Below, in pieces: positions 48,277 through 60,200 of a stretch of DNA of 64,000 nt. A program made the translations under genes and the position numbers. Location: positions 27,924,548-27,988,547 of the forward strand of contig OX375880.1 of assembly GCA_947359465.1 (NCBI GenBank), in the 5' to 3' direction. The notes below the pieces were generated by a model that saw nothing but the letters and a program-made list of their open reading frames with translations, was not told where the DNA came from and made no database searches. Numbering within the stretch: the stretch's first letter is position 1; each line of letters begins with the position of its first letter. The DNA comes from Metellina segmentata. Lineage: Eukaryota > Arthropoda > Arachnida > Araneae > Tetragnathidae.

Positions 48277-51200
48277 CAAATGTCACAAGAAGTAGTAAGC
48301 TTGAACATATTTGTGAACCAGCAGAAAAACTAAGCTTCGAATGTTGGATAAGAATAAATATACTCTGAAACTTATCAATTACACTAAATAGAGTGAGCAT
48401 GTTGAAAAATATTTAAAAAATAATAATAATAATAAATAACCAATGGAAGCTAAAAAAAAAAAATTCAAACAAACCAATGAAATCAAACAATTTTAACGGA
48501 TTTTTAAGAACTTTCTAGAATATTTTATTATAGGTTATTGGGGTATATTAAAAAGACTGTAACTTCAAGGGATAAGAATATAATCTTGCCATTATATAAG
48601 GGTTTAGTAAGACCACATCTAGAATATGCTGTACAATTCTGGGCTCCATATATGAGAAAGGACATAGAATCAATTGAAAGGGTTCAGCACAGAGCTACAA
48701 AAATAATAAAGGGGCTAGCAAATTTCGACTATAATGAACGTTTAAGTAAGCTAAACATGTATACACTGGAAAGAAGAAGAAGGAGGGAGGATTTGATTCA
48801 GCTTTTCAAGTTTGTAAAACAAGGGGACACAGAGGGTTTAAATTTCAATAGGGATAACAGAACAATGGGCCATGGGTATAAATTGAATAAGACACATTTT
48901 AATCGGGATTTAAGGAAAAACTACTACTTTAATAGGGTAATAGACAGTTGGAACGCGTTGCCAGAAAATATAGTTAATTCAAAGGGAGTGTACGAATTTA
49001 AGACACAATTGGATAGTCAGTGGGAATTGGAGAATTCATAAACAAAGGACCAGCCTTGTTGGGCTTGAGCCTGTAGCTTGTCGTCAATATTTGTATTTGT
49101 TTTGTATTTGTATTCAAAATGAAAATTGAAAGTTACCGTTTGCCGAGGTTGCCATGAAAACCATAATAACCGTAAAGACAGATGGGTTGTCTTAATCTAC
49201 CGTAACTCGCTACTAGAAGTGCGCCAAAAAAAAATCGCCAATGCTGTTGACACCACTCATAAACGTAGAGTGTATCTGTACCCAAATGTGTTTTCAAGCT
49301 TTCAATTTCCGTTGTAAAAAGAAAAATATTTTTGAAATAATTCTTGCCTTGGCAACTTTAGTTGTGCCCCAAAAAAATCACCAAGGCCGTTGCCATCGCT
49401 ATAAACGTAGACTGTAGCTGTACCAAAATCCAAACTAGAACTTTTCAAACATTAAAAAATTCTTTGTCACGACAGAAGATTGCGAAAATCTACAATGACG
49501 CATGCCTGATGCAAGAGTGAAACAAGAAAAAAATATTGTTTTGTTGACTATGAGTGCGAGAGCACTCGCCGTAAATCGTCATTTTTATTAATTTAGTTGA
49601 ACATGAAAAAAACTTAAGAAATAGAATTCCTAATCTTCCTTAAAAATCGTCTTTTGTAGTAGTAACCTTATGGTCACCTTTCGTCATTTTGTAGCTTTGT
49701 CATTGAGCAAGGGTGCGATGTATGTAAAATTTTTAACATGAATATATAAACACAGTGAAGCTGTACCCGGTTTTTAAACACTATTATTCTTTCAAAAACA
49801 GCATTTTTTTTTTCAATAACGGCATAATTACACTTCGAATTTTCTTTATTATTACTTACCTTGCACTTTAAGTTGAATACTTTGTAGTTGTGTTGCGTGT
49901 GATGAGCAGAAAATACATTTTATTAAATAATAAATATTTAAAACAAAGAACAAAAGAAAACAGCGAAATAAAACAAAATAAAATCTGTCGGGAAAAAAGT
50001 CGTTTTAATTACATTAATTCGTGATTTTTTTTATCTTTTGATCTTGCATATTTACCACTTTCAACTAAAAAGTGCACAAAATTTAGAAATGCGAAATTAA
50101 TGCAGAGCGAAAGTAACAGAAAATATCACTGCACGCGATCATACAACACGAGTTTCCGTTTCATTGAAAAATATCGTGTGTCCCAAATATTCGGAAATCG
50201 TTTACATTGCGCGAAGTACATAAATAAGTCTCGAAATAGATGAAGTATCAAAGCTGAAATTCCATAAAAAAATAATTAATTTTGGTAAAATAATTGCTTT
50301 TTCAGCAGTATCTTGCGATATGTTTCTACCGCGATTGACAGTTACAAACTCGGATCAGCGGCTTTTATGTATTAATCGAGGCGAAAATTTGCATACGAGT
50401 TCTTCTTTTTTCTCATATCTCATTTTCATGCTATTACTGTCGTTCTTCTACCAATAACTCGCAACAGGAGTGGAGATTTAACATTTGCAAGGATCAAGTT
50501 TTCAAATGCGCCAGCACCTTTGCGTTTATTTCCGACCATGCATTCTTGGATTAAATTTGTTTGTTTGGATATGTACTATCACCTCTTAAAGTTTTGCCCA
50601 TCTTTTATGAATCACCCTGTATATATTTTATGTAGCAGGCAATTTATCCGTTATTAAACCAAAAACGAAAGCTTACATGAATCATTCTCCAGAAATTATA
50701 TGAGGGCATACGTAACAAAGAGGGATTCGTGTTATATTGTTGGGTTCATCTCAATAATAATAATTGATGAAGGTGATTTTCAAGTGGAAATCTTACTAAA
50801 AGAACTCCATGAAAGTTCAATTTTATTTTCATATTTCAAAAATTAACGAAACTAAGGTGACTTCAATCTACTGTTTCGGAAGTTTTAATAATTTTTCACA
50901 TTTAACAAAATGTAATCAATGTTTATATTACTTAATTGCATTTTCACTTTATTTTAATTAATTATAGCATTTTATGACACTTCTCTTACTATTTTAAGCT
51001 TTTTAAAATTAACATATACTTAACGTTACACTGTATTTATTGAGTTTAAAATACATATTTATAGATGAAACAAATTTTATATTTTAATTAGAAAGCTTTT
51101 CTATTCCCCTGAATCGTCTTCGTACCATAGGTCAGTTCTATCTCAACAAGAGATACCTGATCCCTTAAATGGGTTTTAAAAAATAATAAGAAAATAAAGC

Positions 51201-54200
51201 ATGTGTTTTTTGGATTATTGTAACTGATATATTAATATTCAGCATGAAATCGACGTCATATTTTCAGTCATATGAATGTTTAATTCTAAGTATTTACAAA
51301 AATAAAAAAAATAAAGCAATATTTCTTTGAAAATGTGGTCAAGGCACCATAGATTCCCATATACGAAAACATAAAACTTGGTCCCCAATGATTAAAAAGT
51401 AAATAACGTCCCACAAAGTTTTGACAAATATTTTACAAAGCAATTCAATTAGTGAGGTGACATCCTTAACAGCCTCGTGAATATTAGATTCACGGAATTT
51501 GTGAGGTATAGGATGTACTGTACATGCTTTATTTTAACAAACAATGCAATCGAAAAATACTTATATTTTTCGAATTCAACTTACTTGCAATGCTTTAAAA
51601 ATGTTTTTTTTGTTGTTATATTTCAGTACTTCTGCGAAATTGAACTGTTTCATAAAAGTATACTATCCTCTTCATAACACATTTTTAATTTTTTTCAGCC
51701 CACTACCAAATACCAGAAAGAGCAAGAGAACAAAATCAAAGAACTTAAGGACACATTGGAACAGCTGAGGACGCAACTGAAGACGAAAGAAGACACTGTC
51801 ATCAAGTTGGAACGGGAAAAGACCGAATTCCAGAAGAAACAGCAAGTCATTCTGGATAAAGATAAAGAAGCTCTGGAAAAGACTGCCCAAGAATTGACCA
51901 AAATGAGAACCAAACTGATGGAGATGCAATCTTCACAGGACGAAGTCAAGAATGAGAACAAAAAGCTGAAACAGGAATTGAAAGACTGTAAGCAAGAACT
52001 GAAGGACAAAGGTCAAGAATTGAAAGACAGCAAGCAGGATTTTAACAAGGCGAAGCAGGAGTTGGCCAAGAAGCAAGAGAGCATTCCAGACAAATCCAAA
52101 GTGAATGTGGATACACTAAAAATTAAACTGTCCCAATCAGAAGCACTGTGTGAAGAACTTATGGAAGAGAATGAGGAAATTAAAAAAGAAGTAAGTGATT
52201 AATATTTTGTTCCTTGATCCTCACAATATTTGCGTTTATTGTAGTTGAAAGTTAATTTGTGCCAGCTAATTTAACAGTTCGTAAAACAAACGAAAGCTAT
52301 ATTCTCAAATCCGCGGAAAATAATGTAATATATTGGCATATTTGAAGAAAATGAATGGATACCTTTTACGGTTATTTATAACTAAAATGGAGTTCCAAGA
52401 CTTCTGAATATGTTTTTATCCACAGTTATGTAATTAATATAGTAATAAAAATATATACTTTTAAGAGCTGATAAAGTGTCCAAAGCTAAATTTTCATAAC
52501 GGGAATGAAAGTGCATCATAAATCCAAATTAAAATTTCTAGAAAATAAAATTATATTTTATAATATTGTATTATTTTACAATTAATAAAATTATCCACGT
52601 TTAGAAATGTCATAGAAACAACTGCGGCATTCGAAATTTCAATACTGTAACCCGTTAACAATGCACAATTCGAGATATTTGAATATTCAAAATGTATTAA
52701 TGTTGTAAGTTAGGCTTGTTGATATTAAGAGAGAGAGAGAGAGAGAGAGTATGAAAACATTCTCAGTTTATACAAGTGCATTGTTCTGTGCTACATAAAA
52801 AACTCTGAAAAGTGCTTGAAATAAGATAATTTGCCGTGGTGCACGTTTGTAGTTTAAAATTTCAACTTAAGTCGCAAAATAAAATGTCATCAAACGAAAC
52901 AAGAAAATAAATTGAACAAAAAAAAAATAGCCTCTAAAATGAAATATTATATTCAGTAAAAAAACAAAAATTTTCACGTAATATAGATTTAGAAACGCTT
53001 TCAAAATAACCTGAATTACATAATTCACAGGAAGGTCTGATTTCATTCTGATCTCTAGTAAAAAAAACTAGGAATAGAGTCCTCATTTTACCCCAAAACC
53101 TTGACGTCATGTGTGATACACTTTCAATTCATTAATAACCACCATGAACTTAGAAACTTTAGTCGTTCACATGTCCCGAGCCGCTGTAACTCTTGCGGTA
53201 GGTTGTAAGGAAAACAAAACTAAAATTAGGAATGAAAACACACCGCTAATTGAAGCTTCGCCAGCTAGACGAAGCAGCGCACTACCAACTCAGCCAACCA
53301 GTGTACCCGTTTCTCATTTTCTTTCGATGCCAAATGTAGGCGGCCGGTTAAGTACCTCGGAAGTTAATTCTGTCCACGAAGGGAAAGGGACAATGATTAT
53401 GTAGAAACTGAGTACTTGTGCCGCGAGATTGTCTAGGTTGAATGTACTCTGTCGTGACCCACAGAAATAAATTAAATGTACCTCCTATAGTTTTTTAATT
53501 TCGTGATGGTGGTTCATATGCAAAAAGTAAAAAAAGACGAAAGTTTGCTTTATACACCATTTCTTGATGTACCAGATATGGAGCATACTTTGAATGTTTA
53601 ATAAAATAAAAAATACTTTGAATGTTTAATAAAATAAAAATACTTTGAATGTTCAATAAAAAAAATACTTTGAATGTTCAATAAAATAAAAATACTTTGA
53701 AGGTTCAATAAAATAAAAATACTTTGAATATTTAACAAAATAAAAATACTTTGAATGTTTAATAAAATAAAAATACTTTGATTGCTTAATAAAATAAAAA
53801 AAATTCTTTGAATGTTTAATAAAATAAAAATACTTTGAATGTTTAATAAAATAAAAATACTTTGAATAGTTAATAAAATAAAAATACTTTGAATGTTTAA
53901 TAAAATAAAAATACTTTGAATAGTTAATAAAATAAAAATACTTTGAATGTTTAATGAAATAAAAATACTTTGAATGTTTAATACAATAAAAATACTTTGA
54001 ATAGTTAATAAAATAACAATACTTTGAATGTTTAATAAAATAAAAATACTTTGAATGTTTAATAAAATAAAAATACTTTGATTGTTTAATAAAATAAAAA
54101 TACTTTGAATAGTTAATAAAATAACAATACTTTGAATGTTTAATAAAATAAAAATACTTTGAATAGTTATAAAATAAAAATATTTTGAATGTTTAATAAA

Positions 54201-57200
54201 ATAAAAAATACTTTGAATGTTTAATGAAATAAAAAATACCTTGAATGTTTAATGAAATAAAAAATACTTTGAATGTTTAATGAAATAAAAATACTTTGAA
54301 TGTTTAATAAAATAAAAATACTTTGAATGTTTAATAAAATAAAAATACTTTGAATGTTTAATAAAATAAAAATACTTTGAATAGTTAATAAAATAAAAAT
54401 ATTTTGAATGTTTAATAAAATAAAAAATACTTTGAATGTTTAATGAAATAAAAATACTTTGAATGTTTAATACAATAAAAATACTTTGAATAGTTAATAA
54501 AATAAAAATACTTTGAATGTTTAATGAAATAAAAATACTTTGAATGTTTAATAAAATAAAAATACTTTGAATGTTTAATAAAATAAAAATACTTTGAATA
54601 GTTAATAAAATAAAAATACTTTGAATGTTTAATAAAATAAAAATACTTTGAATAGTTAATAAAATAAAAATATTTTGAATGTTTAATAAAATAAAAAATA
54701 CTTTGAATGTTTAATGAAATAAAAAATACTTTGAATGTTTAATGAAATAAAAATATTTTGAATGTTTAATAGAATAAAAATACTTTGAATGTTTAAAAAA
54801 ATAAAAATACTTTAAATGTTTAGTAAAAAAAATGTAAAAATTATTTTTAAAAAAAATATATGATCGTCAGACGCTACAAAGGCGAACGTTACTCCTAACT
54901 GTGGGCACCCTGAACAGCGGGCGCTACATCAGGGAAGTTGTGGAACTCGAGGTCCTAACCCCTCCTGCAATGTATTATCGGAGCTGTATTTCTGTCGGTT
55001 CGTCTTTCAATGAAAAGTTACATAAAAATTTTAAAATGTTTATTTCAACTACAAAGTATGACTACCCGTTTTAATTTAATGTAACCCATCTGATTTAAAA
55101 GTGATTTTTTTAAAACTTTAGCTGTCATTTTAAAATAAGATATTACATCTTACTTAAAAATGTTTTGATGTGTACATTTTATTTATTTTTATGAAACAGC
55201 AATCTATACACCTTTACGTATTTAATCAAAGGTTTAATGAAAGTTATCCAAATATATTACTATACCGCCAAGACGTACATGTGATATTATGTAGAAAATA
55301 AATAATTCATGAAAATTTAACTTTTAAATAATATATCTGCAATATTTAAAATGCTGGAATACATAAATAGAAACAGATACGAAATCATTGTAAAATAAGT
55401 TATGCATCTTACTTGAAAAGCTTGTTTTGTATATTTATTTATTTTTATAAAACAAAATTATATAATTCATTACGTGTTCAATTAAATATTTAAGAAAAGT
55501 CGATCGAAATATACATATACCACCAAGAAATTTCACATGTCGGATATTTTGCAATAAATAAACAAATAATTAAAATCTAACTCCTAAATAATATATCTGC
55601 AATAGGTAATATACCGGAACGGAACGATAAATACAAGCAGAAACAATATTACGATCCTTGAAAAATCTGTTGAATTTCGAATTCATGAATATATTCGGAT
55701 ATAGAACAATTCGACAAAAGACTTTTGCAAAATATTGATATAGATAATAATTTATTTACAAAAAGAACAAATATTTATAATGCTTGAGAATCCTCAAATA
55801 TGACAGCAACATATCGCTGTCAACGCAAATACGCAGAATTATAAATCAAATTTTAAAAAGAACGGACGGAGCAAGAAAGTTCCGATATCTAAACAAGTAT
55901 TAAATACTTTGATTGTTTCTATTATTTATAAAGCTCAAAAAGATTAAGCAAATGACACCTCAAACCTTGTGCTCGCACAAAGGAACCCGGAGCTAGACTA
56001 AATTATGTGATTGGTGCGGCGTGACGTCTCAACTTTTAAGCACTCTCGCCGAGCCCGTTGACACTCAGCATCAGATGTCTGGATCTTCTTTGGATTTATC
56101 ATGTTTCGATAATCCTTTTAACGTTTCTATAGTTTTTCTTGTGTTTATTATGCATATATTTGGACATTTTAAAATGTTGCGAAATGTTCACATTTCGAAG
56201 TTTGATATCTAAACAAAATTTAATATTTTAGCTTTTTTTTCTGTTTTTATTTATAAAGCGCAAATACGCGAAAGAAATGACGCCTCAAACGTCACACAAA
56301 GAAAGCCGGAGCTAGGCTAAATTAATGCAAGCGGTAGTGCGCATTTTCGTGACTGAACTTAGTGCTACGATTGCATCAGCTGATTGCGCCTTAAATTCAT
56401 CAACGGTGCAAAACTTAATTTCACCTCGGCTTCGGAACAGTAGCTCAAGGGTCACCCTCCTAAGTATTGTCCACGACCAGAGATGCTTTACTTTTGGTAA
56501 TAAATTAGGGGCTTTCTTTTTCCTGTTCTAGAAAAGTAAGGTCATTACTTTGATGTTCCAATAGGTAAGAGACCTAGAGCAAGAACTAGAAGAACTGCAT
56601 GACAACTTTCGAGAGGACCAGGCTTCCGAATTCCGCGGTTTGAAGAAAGAGCTGGAGACGGCCACCAAGAACTGTCGCGTCCTACAGTTCAAACTGAGGA
56701 AGGCGGAAAAGAAGTGTGAACTTATGGAACTCGATCGCCACAGTTTGGAAGATAAGGTAATGTCTTTGTTATCATTGGTAATAGAAAATTAACTTGTCTT
56801 ACAATGTTTTAAAAATTGCCCTACTCAAATACTTGTCGAACTGATAAGATTGTTTAATTTTTGCATGCCTTAGAATACTTTTAATTTTGAATCGTCTTAG
56901 TTATAATATTAATCATATTGTGGACAAAAAGTAACATATCTAGCAGGAAAATTCTAACGACTTTTTGGTCCGCCATAGCACAGAGGGTATTCCATTGCTC
57001 TGACATCGCAATAGTTGTAGGTGTTGCAGAGCTTCGATTACTGTAACTTATTCTAAGTGTATTTCTATCGTCTGTGTCATTAAAACTTTCCTACTATGTA
57101 TATACCCATTACTTGGCACTGTTTCCCTTGAGTTTAGCACAACCTGTCCCTTTCATCATAAAACCCAACCAATATAATGAGTTTTTCTTATCAAAAAATT

Positions 57201-60200
57201 TTTTAAAAGAATTTTACAAATAATTCAAATTTTTTAAAAATTGCACATGATTTTTTGATATAATCTATTTAACTCTTTGATTTTAGACGTTAATAAGTAA
57301 ACATCTATAGCATAATACAACGCCAGAAATGATCCCGTTCTTATCCTATTAAAGGATCGACCCATTTGATGGACATTAGATGAATAGCAATAAACTGTAC
57401 CCTGCTTTAATTTACTGGTAGAAATTATTTAAACATGAATTGAAATTGTTACTTTTGCAAGGTACTTTATCAACGATGAACGTACATGATCAATAGAAAC
57501 TTGAAGAAATATGATCTTATAAGTCTATTTCGCCAGTATCTACTTCTGTGTAAGCAAGAACACTTAGTAAGTTCTAATCTCACTCAATAAGCACTTTTTA
57601 AAATGTAAGATCTTACACAATGTTGACTCAACTAAATTCGTCCCAATTTTTTATCTTTCATCTTTACAATCACAATTTACAATTACACATCATGTTAAGT
57701 TTTCATTACTTAGGCAGTAAAATTATATAATTTTATCACATCACCCACATTAATCTTAAATGGGGAAAAACATTTTGTTGGATGATTGGCCATACCAACG
57801 GATGACGGCCACACCAACGGTGATATGCCAACGGGACACACACAGTTCTCATATCATTTCCGGCCCAATCGTCATGTTAAATATCGATGATTGATAGAGA
57901 TAATTTCGAGCATATTACAACCGTTGAGAGCTATGACAGTTGACAAAACGATACAAATTATTTATCCATTCAACTCGATCTGCTCTTCCGTAAGGTAGAT
58001 AAGTAGTCAAATTTACGTACGAATTTACGAATTACTATGGAGCAACAAAGCAGGCCATTGGCCCCGGGAGCAAAAAGTGCTTAAAACTGCGACGTACGTC
58101 GCAAAACAAAGTCTTTGCAGAACAATTTTTTTTAAATGTTCTTAAATTTTTGGCCGATTTTTTTTTTAAATAACCAGTTACGATGTTATGCAGTGCGCGC
58201 TCCTTGATTACCACAAGCACTTTATAAATAACACATCTTCTATGTCAATAACAAAATATTTAACTTCAAAAGTTATCTACTGAATTGCAAATTCTGAAAG
58301 TATGCAGTGGTTTTAAATAAAGTAAATTAATTAATTTTTATGTTTTTTTTATAAACTAGGGGGCTCCGCCCCCTGCTCGCTTATGCTCGCCAACCCCCGG
58401 GGATTGCTGCGCAATCCCATTTGGTTTGCTTCGCAAACCAACACTCCTTTCACAGATGTCATTTGGTTTGCTTCGCAAACCAACATTCCTTTCACAGAGT
58501 GAAACTATCTGAATAATTCGTATTATGCTGATTTCACTTTCCGGTACATGACGTCACAGCGAGGGCTTCGCGCCCTGCTCGCTTACGCTCGCCGACCCCG
58601 GGGATTGCTACGCAATCCCGTTTGGTTTGCTTTCTCAAACCAATACTTCTTTCGCAATTGATTTCACTTTTTTTTGCATTAACACTTAATGCACCCTAAA
58701 CTAATAGCCGCATCAGTAAAAAATCTTCTGTATCTTGTTCCCTGTACAATTTTAAGTAAACAGTGTTAATATCAAAACTTTACGATTGTACTTTGTCGGT
58801 AAACTGTCTTGAGAACAGAGGGAAAAAAGCGAGCCTTTTTCCTCGCCAAATAAAAAGAAATCGTTTTTATGGCAATTGTTGCTACGATAAATTTTATATC
58901 TGGCAAACCCGATAGTAGAAAATGCAACCCACTGCTGTTTGCGGAACCAGCTATGCGAACTGAAAAATACGAAATTTGTGTCACCAACTTTTGATTGCAT
59001 CGAATTTATTTATGAACCAATTTTAAAAATAATTGTACCGTAAGAAAGAGTACATTGTGAGGTATACTGCAATATTTTTAAAATTAAAAACTAACAGTAA
59101 TACTATATAGATATGACCATTTTAGTTTTGTATCGGAAGTTACGATCTGAAAGTTCCGAAAATTGTATGACCTACTTTTAATTGCATCGATTTTGTTTAT
59201 TAACCAATTTGAAAAATAATTGTACCATAAGAAAGAGTGTAATGTAGTGTATTCAGTGATGTTCTCAAATTTAAAAAATAATGGTTTTTGCCGTAGACAT
59301 AACGGTTTTAACAAAACGTAGCGAAAATATCCGAAGATTCCGAATTTTGTATCACGAACTTTTGATCGCATCCAATTTAATTATTAACCGATTTCAAAAA
59401 TAATAGTACCGTAAGAAAGAGTATATTCTGAGGTATACTGCGATATTTTAAAAATTAAAAACTAATAGTAATTAGATATAGATACGGCAGTTTTAAAAAA
59501 AAGTAACAAAAATGTCCCGATTTTTCCCGAATTTCAAAAAAATATTATCAAGAACCACATTTAAATTTCAAAAAAAACTCGACGAGCTGCAAAAATTTAC
59601 GTTGAGAGGTACTCTTAAAAAAAACTCACGACTAAAGACTGAAATTTTGAATGTTCTTTGCTCACTCGCGGAAGAAATTTCACTTCTTCAACTTTAACAC
59701 TTAATAAAACCTAAACTAATAGCTGCATCGGAAAAAAATCTTAATAATTATCCAGGGAATACGATGAAGAACAAAGCATGTTAATTTCATATTTTTCCGA
59801 TCAGTACTTTCTCGGGAAACCGTCTAAGAATGGAGCTAAACAACAAAAATTTCAATTCTTCGGCGGCGGCGGCGGTAACTTTTTTTTAATATAGAGAGAT
59901 ACGTAATACATATGTTGCCGATAACTGTACTTAGCGTTTGTTTTTGACCGTACTGCAGTTATCAAAATTCGGACAAAATGTCTGCAGAACAATTGTTGTG
60001 TAACAGAATACTGAACATAATTCTGCATCTGGGCTATTGGCGACTGTATGGGATCAATCCCGAAGGTGTCTTTCATGGGATATTCAAAGAGATTGACTTG
60101 CTAAAGCTTTCCAATGCGAAACAAACTCTTCGGGGGAAAAATCGGGCTTTAAAATGATTGGGACCAATGCTCATCTACTTCTCGTCTTCCCCAGGTGCGT

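Larger units (their letters stand above)
48049..49282 (+). mobile_element. Merlin/hAT-like MITE copy 2, inserted in copy 0 and carrying a LINE
   Basis: Terminal repeats ggtgcagctagagtctacg and the complement of cgtagagtgtatctgtacc. The flanking octamers are taaatgtg (48041-48048) and caaatgtg (49283-49290), a 7/8 target duplication. Aligned to copy 1, it has an added (AT)n run at 48222-48273 and a LINE fragment at about 48525-49114. Confidence 0.75.
47840..49424 (-). mobile_element. Merlin/hAT-like MITE copy 0, split by copy 2
   Basis: 47840-48048 and 49283-49424 together match the reverse complement of copy 1 (interior tcagcttagtttttctgctg-like block, then the left terminal repeat ending gtagctgtacc). 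The junction continues if 48049-49282 and the duplicated octamer are removed. Its own other end is truncated. Confidence 0.65.

Noticed and set aside
53586..54830. CRISPR-like array
   Set aside because: Repeats abut without unique spacers and the genome is eukaryotic; it is a minisatellite.
59512..59697. 61-codon Lys/Leu-rich frame
   Set aside because: Inside a non-autonomous Helitron, A-rich, with no similarity to Helitron Rep/helicase.
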